Shown: positions 1 to 11,630 of the stretch, one piece after another
How the letters are laid out: each line of letters begins with the position of its first letter
Numbering within the stretch: the first letter of the stretch is position 1
Assembly: GCA_045586185.1 (NCBI GenBank)
Contig: JAZMZV010000142.1
Location: forward strand, 1 to 64,000
DNA length: 64,000 nt
Direction: 5' to 3'
Source: RUG11551 sp045586185
GTDB taxonomy: Bacteria; Planctomycetota; Planctomycetia; Pirellulales; Thermoguttaceae
Program-made: the position numbers and the translations under genes
Notes under the pieces: generated by a model
Databases searched by the model: none
What the model was told of the DNA's origin: nothing
Seen by the model: the letters and a program-made list of their open reading frames with translations, nothing else

Positions 1-3432
<3,432 letters not shown>

Positions 3433-3434
3433 GG

Positions 3435-6400
3435 TTAGTTGCTCCCTCTTTCCTGTTGCATGTTGCCTCGTTCCAATTGCATGTTCAGACCCAGACCGCG
3501 AATTTCGTTGGTCAGAACGTCAAAGCTCGCCGGGGTGCCAGCTTCGAGCGTATTTTCGCCTTTGACCATTGATTCGTAAATCTTGGTTCGACCATCGACG
3601 TCGTCCGACTTGACCGTCAGGAGTTCCTGAAGGATGTAAGCGGCGCCGTACGCTTCCAAAGCCCAGACTTCCATTTCACCAAATCGCTGACCGCCGGAAC
3701 GGGCTTTTCCGCCCAGAGGCTGCTGAGTAATCATGGAGTAAGGACCAGTGCTTCTGGCGTGGACTTTGTCGTCTACCAGGTGGTGAAGTTTGAGCATGTA
3801 AATGTACCCAACGGTAATTTCCTGATCAAACGGCTCTCCGGTTCGGCCGTCGTACAGACGGGCTTTTCCGTTGCGCGGCAAACCGGCTTGTTCGAGCAGG
3901 TCGTTGATTTCGGACTCTTTCGCGCCGTCAAATACCGGCGTAATGGACTTGAATCCGAGCGTTGCGCCCGCCCAGCCGAGGTGGGTTTCCAAAACCTGTC
4001 CGACGTTCATACGAGAAGGTACGCCCAAGGGATTCAAAAGAATCTGAATCGGGGTTCCGTCTGCGAGGAAGGGCATGTCTTCACGGCGCATAATCTTGGA
4101 AATAACGCCTTTGTTTCCGTGACGACCAGCCATCTTGTCGCCGACCGACAGGACGCGTTTGTTGGCGATGAAAACCTTGACAGTCTGCAAAACGCCGTTG
4201 CGAAGCTCGTCGCCGCGTTTGTGCGAGTTGCGCTTGCGGTCAAGAGTTTCGATAAGCTCTTTAACCTGCGGATTCTTGCTGCGGAACATGCTGACGTACT
4301 GTTCGCGCTGCTTTTCCGTCAGAGACTTCCAAACGTCGGTGCGTTCCGGATTGAACTCGCGAGCGTTTTCTGCAACCGTTTTGTATTCGAGGTCTTCAAC
4401 GAGAGTTTCGCCTGACAGGGAGTGAATCGGCTGTCCCAAAAGCTCTTCCATGGATTGAATCATGGCAGAGAACTTGGCGGCGATCTTTTCGTAATATTCC
4501 GCTTCCAGCTGAGCCAAAATGGCGTCAAACTCGATTTTCTCTTCGTTTGACAGCGTGCTCTTGCGAGCGATGCGCTGGGTGTCGATGACGATGCCTTCAA
4601 CGCCGCTCTGGACTTCCAGAGAGTCGTTTTTGACGTCTTCGCCAACGCGGCCGAAAATTGCATGGAGCAGTTTTTCTTCCGGCGTCAGTTCCGTTTTGGA
4701 CTTGGGCGAAACTTTACCGACGAGGATGTCGCCCTGGCGGACGTACGTTCCAACGCGGACAATGCCGTTTTCGTCCAGGTTGCGAAGAGCTTTTTCCGAA
4801 ACGTTGGGAATGTCGCGGGTGAATTCTTCACGCCCCAGTTTCGTGTCGCGGATTTCTTTTTCCAGTTCAATAATATGGATGCTGGTGTACGTATCGTTCT
4901 GAACGAGTTCTTCGGACAGAATAATAGCGTCTTCGTAGTTGTAACCTTCCCAGACCATAAACGCGCAAAGGACGTTGCGTCCCAGAGCCAGCTCGCCGTG
5001 ATCGATTGCGGCTCCGTCGGCGATGATGTCGCCCTGCGCCAGAATCTGCCCCGGCTTGACGATCGGGCGCTGGTTCTGACAGGTTTGGTCGTTGAGGCTG
5101 ACGAACTTTCGCATGACGTATTCGTCTTCGTACTGTTCGGATTCGATAACCTTGCCGTCTTTATCTACCGGACCGGTAACAACGCAGCGAATGCCGTCTA
5201 CGTAGGTAACTTTTCCGGAACGCTTGGCGCGAATGAGCAGGCTGGAGTTGCGAGCTGCCGGCTCTTCCATGCCAGTGGCGACAATCGGGGCTTCGCTGCA
5301 AAGCAGTGGAACGCCTTGTCGCTGCATGTTAGAACCCATCAAAGCGCGGTTGGCGTCGTCGTGTTCAAGGAACGGAATCAAACCGGCGGAAACGCCGACC
5401 ATCTGGCACGGCGAGACGTCGATGAAGTTGACGTGCTTAATTTTGCCGACTTCGTATTCGCCGTTTCTTCGACCAACGACGTTGTCTCCCAAAGCCTGAT
5501 CGCAGCCGACAATGCGGCCGTTTTCAATGTGAACGTCTGCCGGAGCAAAGAACAGGTCTTTTTCTTCGTCGGCGCGAAGCCAGCGGATTTCATCCTGCAG
5601 AACGCCGTCTTTAACGACCTGATAAGGCGTGGTCAGGAACCCGAATTTGTCTACCGTGGCGTAGGTGGCCAAAGACGAAATCAAACCGATGTTTGTACCT
5701 TCAGGGGTTTCAATGGGGCAAATTCGTCCGAAGTGAGAGTGGTGAACGTCTCGAACTTCAGAACCGGCGCGTTTACGGTTCAAACCGCCAGGACCCAAAG
5801 CGGACAGACGGCGTTCGTGCGTAAGCATGGACAGCGGGTTGGTCTGGTCGACAACCTGTGACAATTCGCCTCTGCCGAAGAAGAAGTCTACCGTTGAGGA
5901 AATGCTCTTCTGGTTGACCAGGTTTTGCGGAGACAGCTCGGACGGGTCTTTCATGTTCATGCGCTCTTTAACGGTGCGCGTCAGTTTCATGAAGCCCTTG
6001 CGGAGCTCGTCGACAGCCAGTTCGTCAATGGTTCTCAAACGACGGTTGCCCAAATGGTCGATGTCGTCCAGCTGAGCCTTGGGGTCTTTGTCGCAAAGCT
6101 GAATAAGATACTTCAGCGAGGAAACGAGGTCAGTCGTCGTCAAACCTTGTTCGTTTTCGTCAACGTTCAGATTGAGTTTGCGGTTGATTCTGAATCGGCC
6201 GACCAGACCCAAACGATAACGTGACAAGTCCTTGAATTTTTCCTCAAAGAGCTGCTTGGCCTTTTCCAGCAGCTGCGGGTTGCCGGGACGCAAACGCTTG
6301 TAAATCTGCCACAGAGCGTCTTCATGAGATTTCGACATGTCGTCCTTGATGGACTCGATAATCATCATGTTTTTCGGCTTGGGCATGACTTCCAGCGATT

Positions 6401-7247
6401 CAATGGTGGAATTGGCAATGCGTTCAGCGGTTTCTTCCGAGATGGCTTCTCCAAAGTTGAGCAAAACGTTGCCGGCTTCTTCGCCCGTCGGGACGATGAT
6501 GTCGTCCAGAGCGTACATGCCGACCAGTTTTTCTGCGTCTTTGACCGTCTTTGTTTTGAACGTAACGACGGAATCGCCGTAGAACTCTTTCATCAAAGCC
6601 GGGGTAGACGAGAAGCGTTCGTCCATGGCGCGCAGCAGCGTCATGGCAGAGAATTTCTGGCTCTGGTCAATGCGAAGCTGCAAAGAGTCCTTTTTGGAAA
6701 TGTTGATTTCAATCCAGCTGCCGCGTTCCGGAATGATGCGGCAGGAATAGGCGTAACGGTCTGAATTGTCTTCATCGGTGATGAAGTCAATACCGGGAGA
6801 ACGGTGAAGCTGATTGACAACGACTCTTTCAGAACCGTTAATAATGAATTCCCCGCCGCCGAGCATGATCGGGATTTCACAAAGGTAAACGTCTGACTCC
6901 AGAGCGTCTTTCCCTTCACGGTAAAGTCGGAAACGAACGCGAAGCGGGCGTCCGTACGTCAGTTTGAGCAAACGGCATTCGTCCGGTTCGTAACGAGGCG
7001 GACAAAGTTCGTAATCTACGTATTCCAGAGAAATTTTCCCGTCGTGATTCTCAATCGGGAAGAATTCTCGAAAAATGGATTCCAGACCGATGTCTTCGCG
7101 CTTTTCTTTGGGAACGCCGTACTGTAAAAAGCGATCGTAATTGCTGGTCTGCAAACTGGTCAAGTCCGGAATCGGAACGGCGAAACGCTCTTTGCCAAAG
7201 TGGCGCGTTTCCTTCGGATTCAGACGTCGAATTTCTTTCGTTGCCAT
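3435..7247 (-). CDS. rpoB: DNA-directed RNA polymerase subunit beta
   Basis: Beta subunit of RNA polymerase, 1270 aa, full length. Conserved blocks run in the expected order: the promoter-proximal lobe with GSERVVVNQLHRSPG, the rifampicin region with RRLSALGPGGL and the following CPIETPEGTNIGLI, the catalytic-core MVWEGYNYEDAIILSE, KMAGRHGNKGV, and the C-terminal MEVWALEAYGAAYILQELLTVKSDD clamp segment. The start is the ATG at 7247, with AAGG about 8 nt upstream. Unusually, no rplJ/rplL lies upstream: about 750 bp of non-coding DNA separates it from the divergent pgi gene, so rpoBC here is its own transcription unit. Confidence 0.98.
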   Translation of the reverse strand: MATKEIRRLNPKETRHFGKERFAVPIPDLTSLQTSNYDRFLQYGVPKEKREDIGLESIFREFFPIENHDGKISLEYVDYELCPPRYEPDECRLLKLTYGRPLRVRFRLYREGKDALESDVYLCEIPIMLGGGEFIINGSERVVVNQLHRSPGIDFITDEDNSDRYAYSCRIIPERGSWIEINISKKDSLQLRIDQSQKFSAMTLLRAMDERFSSTPALMKEFYGDSVVTFKTKTVKDAEKLVGMYALDDIIVPTGEEAGNVLLNFGEAISEETAERIANSTIESLEVMPKPKNMMIIESIKDDMSKSHEDALWQIYKRLRPGNPQLLEKAKQLFEEKFKDLSRYRLGLVGRFRINRKLNLNVDENEQGLTTTDLVSSLKYLIQLCDKDPKAQLDDIDHLGNRRLRTIDELAVDELRKGFMKLTRTVKERMNMKDPSELSPQNLVNQKSISSTVDFFFGRGELSQVVDQTNPLSMLTHERRLSALGPGGLNRKRAGSEVRDVHHSHFGRICPIETPEGTNIGLISSLATYATVDKFGFLTTPYQVVKDGVLQDEIRWLRADEEKDLFFAPADVHIENGRIVGCDQALGDNVVGRRNGEYEVGKIKHVNFIDVSPCQMVGVSAGLIPFLEHDDANRALMGSNMQRQGVPLLCSEAPIVATGMEEPAARNSSLLIRAKRSGKVTYVDGIRCVVTGPVDKDGKVIESEQYEDEYVMRKFVSLNDQTCQNQRPIVKPGQILAQGDIIADGAAIDHGELALGRNVLCAFMVWEGYNYEDAIILSEELVQNDTYTSIHIIELEKEIRDTKLGREEFTRDIPNVSEKALRNLDENGIVRVGTYVRQGDILVGKVSPKSKTELTPEEKLLHAIFGRVGEDVKNDSLEVQSGVEGIVIDTQRIARKSTLSNEEKIEFDAILAQLEAEYYEKIAAKFSAMIQSMEELLGQPIHSLSGETLVEDLEYKTVAENAREFNPERTDVWKSLTEKQREQYVSMFRSKNPQVKELIETLDRKRNSHKRGDELRNGVLQTVKVFIANKRVLSVGDKMAGRHGNKGVISKIMRREDMPFLADGTPIQILLNPLGVPSRMNVGQVLETHLGWAGATLGFKSITPVFDGAKESEINDLLEQAGLPRNGKARLYDGRTGEPFDQEITVGYIYMLKLHHLVDDKVHARSTGPYSMITQQPLGGKARSGGQRFGEMEVWALEAYGAAYILQELLTVKSDDVDGRTKIYESMVKGENTLEAGTPASFDVLTNEIRGLGLNMQLERGNMQQERGSN

Positions 7248-7612
7248 GAAATAACCTTTTGTTAAATGGTAATTAAAACGGACAAAAATATCTTATCTCG
7301 CGGGAAATATGTATAAGTCGAATGGAAATAAAGGGTTATAAAGGATATATTTCCAAATGTTTTTCAGCTTCGGTGGTAGAAGCAGAGGTAAAATCCTGAA
7401 TGTCCTTAAAATGGGGTGGGAAAATACCAGGACAGCTTTCGATTTTTACTTCTGACCGGCTTTTAGAGAGCGGCGGCTGTATCAAGTATTAAACGCGGGC
7501 TGTTCTTGGCGCCTAAAAAACAATGTTTTTGAGGGTATACCAAGTGTCGAGTTAATTATACATGTACTTCCTTTGGGGTAAAGACGTAAAATTATTGCAA
7601 CAATTTTGTCGT

Positions 7613-7640
7613 ATTCTAATTAAATATTTAAATCTGTCAA
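7613..7640 (-). promoter_or_regulatory. candidate sigma70-type promoter for rpoBC with long leader
   Basis: On the minus strand TTGACA (7635-7640) is followed after 16 nt by TAGAAT (7613-7618), a 6/6 and 5/6 match to the housekeeping consensus. Transcription would begin near 7605 and leave a leader of about 360 nt before rpoB. A second -10-like TATAAT on the same strand lies at 7555-7560 without a clear -35. The rest of 7248-8001 shows no convincing gene. Planctomycete promoters are not well matched to the E. coli consensus, so this is tentative. Confidence 0.42.
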
Positions 7641-7799
7641 TGGGTGGAAACAAATTTTTCGTAAAAAAAAGGAAAATTTTCTCGGTTCTGGAAAAACTCC
7701 TTGTTTTTTTCGACGTCAAGCAAAAGCGCAGCCCTCGAACCTTCAATTTGAACTCTGGCGACATTCAACTATTAATACGGTAAATTCTCGCGCCTGTCC

Positions 7800-7827
7800 T
7801 TGACATCTCGAACAGATGATATATATT
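7800..7827 (+). promoter_or_regulatory. candidate promoter for pgi
   Basis: TTGACA (7800-7805), a 16-nt spacer and TATATT (7822-7827) form a near-consensus promoter about 175 nt upstream of the pgi start. A second TTGACA at 7861-7866 has only a poor -10 partner. The predicted leader contains the GCAACTC heptad array. Confidence 0.42.
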
Positions 7828-7920
7828 CTTGATAAAAGTATTTAGTTAAAACGAGTCGTTTTGACAACAACGGCGATTGGATTTGTATCGAGAAGAGTTG
7901 ATTAGGCGCTTGCGTTTCTC

Positions 7921-7948
7921 GCAACTCGCAACTCGCAACTCGCAACTG
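7921..7948. repeat. heptanucleotide tandem repeat (GCAACTC)x4
   Basis: Three exact copies of the 7-bp unit GCAACTC and one ending in G (GCAACTG), about 53 nt upstream of the pgi start. It is one of a set of heptad arrays across the window; each array has its own unit but keeps the 7-bp period. Confidence 0.85.
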
Positions 7949-8001
7949 TTGATCGGACGGCTTGCTGCGGTTTCCCTTGAACAATTCATTTTCATACAGC
8001 C

Positions 8002-9615
8002 ATGCCTAATCCTATCGACCTGCCAGCCTGGAAGATGCTGGAATCGTTATACAGTCAAAATAAAGACGTTACGTTGAAGGAACTGTTTTCCGCCGACGCC
8101 TCGCGCGCTGAAACGTTTTGGAAGTCCGCCTGCGGCTTGACGCTCGACTTTTCCAAAAACCGGATTAACGCTGAGATTTTCGGCGCGTTGATTGACCTCG
8201 CCCGTCAAGCTGGCGTTGAAGCGATGCGGGAAAAGATGTTCTCCGGTGAGAAAATCAACCTGACGGAAAAGCGGGCTGTGCTGCACGTCGCGCTTCGCAA
8301 TCGATCCAATACGCCGATTCTTGTAGACGGCAAAAACGTCATGGACGACGTCAACGAGGTTCTCAATCACATGGCGGAGTTTTCCAACCAGATTCGTTCC
8401 GGCGAATGGAAGGGCTATACCGGCAAACGGATTAAGAACGTCGTCAATATCGGCATCGGCGGGTCTGACCTCGGTCCGGTCATGGCTTACGAAGCCCTCA
8501 AACCGTATACGGACAGAGAGCTGACCGTTCGATTCGTCTCCAACATCGACGGGACGCATTTTGCGGAAGCGGTTCGCGACCTCAACGCTGAGGAAACGCT
8601 GTTTATCGTCGCCAGCAAGACGTTTACAACGTTGGAAACCATGACTAACGCGGCTTCCGCCCGAAAATGGCTCCTGGACGCTCTGAAAAACGAGGCGGCT
8701 GTAGCGCGTCATTTTGTTGCGCTGTCGACTAACAAAGAGAAAGTCGAGGAATTCGGCATCGACCCGGCGAACATGTTCGCGTTCTGGAACTGGGTTGGAG
8801 GCCGTTACTCGCTGCCGTCCGCGATTGGATTGTCGCTGATGATCGCCATCGGTCCGGAGAATTTCTTCCAGATGCTGGAAGGCTATCACGCCATGGACAA
8901 CCATTTCCGAACCGCTCCGCTGGCAGAGAACCTGCCGGTGATTTTGGCGGTCTTGGGCGTTTGGTACAACAACTTCTTCAACGCTTCCAGCCACGCGATT
9001 CTGCCGTACGATCAGTATCTGAGCCGATTCGCCGCCTACTTCCAGCAAGGCGACATGGAATCCAACGGAAAATACATTACTCGCGAGGGCAAGCGGGTTG
9101 AATGGCAGACCGGTCCGATTATCTGGGGCGAACCCGGCACGAACGGTCAGCACGCGTTCTATCAGCTGCTCCATCAGGGAACCAAACTCGTCCCGGTTGA
9201 CTTCATCGCGTTTGCGAAAAGTCACAACCCGCTGGGCGACCATCACGTCAAACTCATCGCCAACGTTTTCGCTCAGGCGGAAGCCCTCGCGTTCGGCAAG
9301 ACGGCAGAACAGGTTCGAGCGGAAGGCATTGCCGAAGAACTGGTTCCTCACAAGGTCTTTGAAGGCAACCGCCCGAGCAACGTTATCGTCAGCAAGGAAC
9401 TTACTCCCGCGACGCTGGGAAGCCTTATCGCTCTGTACGAACACAAAATCTTCGTTCAGGGCGTTATCTGGAACGTCAACTCCTACGACCAGTGGGGCGT
9501 CGAACTGGGCAAGGCTCTGGCGAAGAACATCCTTCCGGAACTGGAATCGGACTGCGCTTTGAATCACGACGCGTCGACCAATCGCCTGATTGAATGGTTC
9601 CGAGCGAACAAATGA
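8002..9615 (+). CDS. pgi: glucose-6-phosphate isomerase
   Basis: Interconverts glucose-6-phosphate and fructose-6-phosphate in the cytoplasm (glycolysis and gluconeogenesis). At 537 aa it has the normal length of the long bacterial/eukaryotic PGI type. Signatures seen: the sugar-phosphate-binding NIGIGGSDLGPVMAYEAL, the loop ASKTFTTLETM, GGRYSLPSAIGLSLMIAIG, and GQHAFYQLLHQGTKLVP, which includes the conserved catalytic-region His. The start MPNPIDLPAW fits the family N-terminus although no strong ribosome-binding site precedes it. A heptad array begins 2 nt after the TGA stop, and slyX follows 83 nt downstream on the same strand. Confidence 0.97.
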   Translation: MPNPIDLPAWKMLESLYSQNKDVTLKELFSADASRAETFWKSACGLTLDFSKNRINAEIFGALIDLARQAGVEAMREKMFSGEKINLTEKRAVLHVALRNRSNTPILVDGKNVMDDVNEVLNHMAEFSNQIRSGEWKGYTGKRIKNVVNIGIGGSDLGPVMAYEALKPYTDRELTVRFVSNIDGTHFAEAVRDLNAEETLFIVASKTFTTLETMTNAASARKWLLDALKNEAAVARHFVALSTNKEKVEEFGIDPANMFAFWNWVGGRYSLPSAIGLSLMIAIGPENFFQMLEGYHAMDNHFRTAPLAENLPVILAVLGVWYNNFFNASSHAILPYDQYLSRFAAYFQQGDMESNGKYITREGKRVEWQTGPIIWGEPGTNGQHAFYQLLHQGTKLVPVDFIAFAKSHNPLGDHHVKLIANVFAQAEALAFGKTAEQVRAEGIAEELVPHKVFEGNRPSNVIVSKELTPATLGSLIALYEHKIFVQGVIWNVNSYDQWGVELGKALAKNILPELESDCALNHDASTNRLIEWFRANK

Positions 9616-9617
9616 TC

Positions 9618-9694
9618 AGGGAATAGAGAGTAGGGAATGGGGAGTAGTAATATCAACTCCTCACTCCTCACTCCTCATTCCTAACTCAAAACCC
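9618..9694. repeat. degenerate heptad array, G-rich half then C-rich half
   Basis: Units such as GGGAATA, GGGAATG and GGGAGTA are followed, after a short AT-rich centre, by CTCCTCA repeats and TTCCTAA. The two halves are roughly reverse complements, so the array could fold into one imperfect hairpin. It fills the whole pgi-slyX gap up to 4 nt before the slyX ATG. Confidence 0.8.
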
Positions 9695-9698
9695 TCCT

Positions 9699-9902
9699 AT
9701 GTCTGATTTAACCCAATTACAAGAACGTCTCGCCTGGTGCGAAGAATACATCGACCAGCTCAACGAGGCGCTTGTTGACGTCAGCAAACGCGTTGCGGAG
9801 CTGGAACGTCAGAACAAGCGTCTCATTGACGAGGTTCGTGCGTTGCAGAACATGTCCAGAGAGCCGTTTAATCCCCGTGACGAAAAGCCGCCGCACTATT
9901 GA
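9699..9902 (+). CDS. slyX: SlyX family coiled-coil protein
   Basis: A 67-residue protein. Residues 4-52 form a coiled coil (heptads of Leu/Val/Arg/Glu) and the C-terminus is the hallmark PPHY, preceded by basic/proline residues, as in E. coli SlyX. The family's molecular role is unknown. No Shine-Dalgarno motif is seen: the CCCTCCT before the ATG is C-rich and belongs to the heptad array. The last 7 nt overlap the 3' end of the convergent membrane-protein gene. Confidence 0.85.
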   Translation: MSDLTQLQERLAWCEEYIDQLNEALVDVSKRVAELERQNKRLIDEVRALQNMSREPFNPRDEKPPHY

Positions 9903-10714
9903 TGAAGCGACATATTCGCAATACAGCTTAAACGAAAGCTTATCGAATAAAGAATTATCATCGCTATGGGAACAAGCGCATACAGAGCGCATTTCCATTC
10001 CTGAGTAAACATTTGTCTGCTTTTATCGTACTGGATTTCACGTGGAACGGCCTCAAGGAACGTAATTTTGTCTGAATTGGCGACGTCTGCAAAGACCATC
10101 AAAACTGGCGGCATGAAAAACATGCGCTGTTGTTTTGTTGGAATATCTTTTGTATGAATCATGCCGAATTTGTCCTTATAAGCTACCATGATTGACGACG
10201 GATAGGAATTGTCTGGCGTGGATTCCGCAACTTCTGGACGCACATGCTGATAGCCGAGACTGCAATAGCCTCGTTTTAGCAGTCTGATGTCGTACAACGC
10301 TGATAAAAAGTAATTTACGGCGACAAACGCAAACCAGAACATCAGCGCCGTCATCAATATGCCTGTAATTAAAACCAGAGCAGAAGACCATCCAAAGAAA
10401 TAAGTTAGGAACTGAATTGTCAGAAGAACCGCGGCGATGCCAAGAAAACAAATCGCCTCGACTTTACTGTAACGGCCGAAAAATTGAGTCAATAGCATAG
10501 CCCAGTTTATGCGGCGTTTGGACTGTTCATTGATCAAGTCCATATAAAAGGCGCGAAGCTTATACTCTTCTTGTAAACTGTTTCTAAACTCGATAAAAGC
10601 CTTTTCTTCCTGAGAATCGTCATCCAGAAAGTCATTGGACAGTTCCTCATTCGCAGCGTCTGTTTCCGGGACGCTTTCATTTGAGTCCGTCGGGTTGTCG
10701 TGTTCTTCTTCCAT
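9896..10714 (-). CDS. hypothetical multi-pass membrane protein
   Basis: A 272-aa protein of unrecognised family. Residues 1-45 are acidic and probably cytoplasmic (rich in Asp, Glu, Ser and Asn). A basic/aromatic stretch follows, then two or three hydrophobic segments around residues 85-150 (including AICFLGIAAVLLTIQFLTYF and ALVLITGILMTALMFW). A soluble region of about 90 residues comes next, and one more membrane segment near residues 243-262 precedes the C-terminus. It is separated by 31 nt from the upstream lipM-like gene, and its 3' end overlaps slyX by 7 nt in convergent orientation. No catalytic motif is visible. Coding status is supported by length and hydrophobic organisation. Confidence 0.7.
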   Translation of the reverse strand: MEEEHDNPTDSNESVPETDAANEELSNDFLDDDSQEEKAFIEFRNSLQEEYKLRAFYMDLINEQSKRRINWAMLLTQFFGRYSKVEAICFLGIAAVLLTIQFLTYFFGWSSALVLITGILMTALMFWFAFVAVNYFLSALYDIRLLKRGYCSLGYQHVRPEVAESTPDNSYPSSIMVAYKDKFGMIHTKDIPTKQQRMFFMPPVLMVFADVANSDKITFLEAVPREIQYDKSRQMFTQEWKCALYALVPIAMIILYSISFRLSCIANMSLHQ

Positions 10715-10745
10715 TGAAATAGCAGCGTTTGTTAAGGATTATCCG

Positions 10746-11483
10746 TTATTTTCTTTTCCAGTCTGGATTGCCGTATTTTTCTTTGGCGATGTCGGCGACA
10801 GTCTTTTCGTCAACGTCGTTGGGATAATCAATCGGAACAAAATTGACGTCGAGCGCATTTGCCAGAACCGGCGTCCAAAGTTCAATCAAACGCTCTGTTG
10901 TCAGCGGTTGAGGCAGTTTCACCAAATCGTTAATTCCCAGCAGCTCCGTCCAGGCGGAAGACCGGTCTAAAAGTATGCTGCCGTGCTGTAACACCGCCTC
11001 TTGAGTTCTCCGTTGGGCGGAACCCGTAACTTTGTATTCTTTTCCGTTCTGGTCTGCCAAAACGATGTCGTATCGGCTTCGGCGTTCAAAGCACAAAAAC
11101 GGCTTTTCTTTTTCTCGCATCGGCGGGTCGTCAAGAGCCGTTTTCACGTCTACGCCAATAGAACGCAAAACGGAAATGAGCGATTGATGAACCACGCCGT
11201 ACAGATCCGGGCCCCATTCGTATTGTTTGCTATGAGCGGGAAAGACGATGCTGTAGGTCAGTTCGTTGTCGTGAACGATAGCGCCCCCGCCGGTTGTTCT
11301 CCGAACGGTTGAACAGGTCAAAGGGCTGCGTTCCGACTGCTGAAAGTATCCCAAAGACACCGTTGGACTGTCCCAGCGATAAAATCGACAAATTGACTTG
11401 GCGCGGCGAAGCAGCGCTTCGTCAAAGGACATGTTCCAAACGCCGGGACGGGCGGAATCTATAAACAGTTCGCAAGAATCCAT
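10746..11483 (-). CDS. LipM-like octanoyltransferase / lipoate-protein ligase family
   Basis: A 245-aa member of the BPL/LplA/LipB fold, expected to move octanoyl (or lipoyl) groups onto lipoyl domains. The family motif RRTTGGGAIVHDNELTYS (residues 61-78) and KVTGSAQRR with the conserved Lys151 are clear. Cys131 in FLCFERRSRYDI sits where LipM enzymes carry the acyl-accepting cysteine (CF...S.Y), favouring octanoyl-ACP:protein octanoyltransferase over an ATP-dependent ligase. Length is slightly below B. subtilis LipM. The gene is flanked on its 5' side by a large heptad-repeat palindrome and lies downstream of the DUF4912 gene on the same strand. Confidence 0.83.
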   Translation of the reverse strand: MDSCELFIDSARPGVWNMSFDEALLRRAKSICRFYRWDSPTVSLGYFQQSERSPLTCSTVRRTTGGGAIVHDNELTYSIVFPAHSKQYEWGPDLYGVVHQSLISVLRSIGVDVKTALDDPPMREKEKPFLCFERRSRYDIVLADQNGKEYKVTGSAQRRTQEAVLQHGSILLDRSSAWTELLGINDLVKLPQPLTTERLIELWTPVLANALDVNFVPIDYPNDVDEKTVADIAKEKYGNPDWKRK

Positions 11484-11487
11484 GTGA

Positions 11488-11630
11488 AGGGAGTAGGGAA
11501 TGGGGAGTAGGGAGTAGGGAATAGGAATCAGTTTGGGGAGTGGGGAGTGGGGAGTGGGATGAAGTATTCAAATTCGCCGAAGGCGAATTACTATTCCCTA
11601 TTCCCCATTCCCTATTTCCTAATCCCTATT
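11488..11630. repeat. composite palindrome: G-rich heptads, TTCGCC hairpin, C-rich heptads
   Basis: The left half (11488-11560) is made of heptads such as GGGAGTA, GGGAATG and GGGGAGT. The centre is the perfect hairpin AATTCGCC-GAA-GGCGAATT (11571-11589). The right half (11590-11630) is made of CTATTCC and CCCATTC-type heptads, the reverse complement of the left half. The whole could form a long imperfect stem. The TAG stop of the DUF4912 gene (11626-11628) lies inside the right half, and the lipM-like start is 5 nt from the left edge. Confidence 0.85.

Noticed and set aside
4662..5861. 399-codon plus-strand frame opposite rpoB
   Set aside because: Antisense shadow of a clear rpoB; no independent start signals or motifs.
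8047..9567. 506-codon minus-strand frame opposite pgi
   Set aside because: Antisense to a complete, well-conserved pgi; long only because of codon bias.
11488..11630. CRISPR array
   Set aside because: The repeats are 7 bp, degenerate and contiguous, without 30-40 bp spacers, and no cas genes are present.
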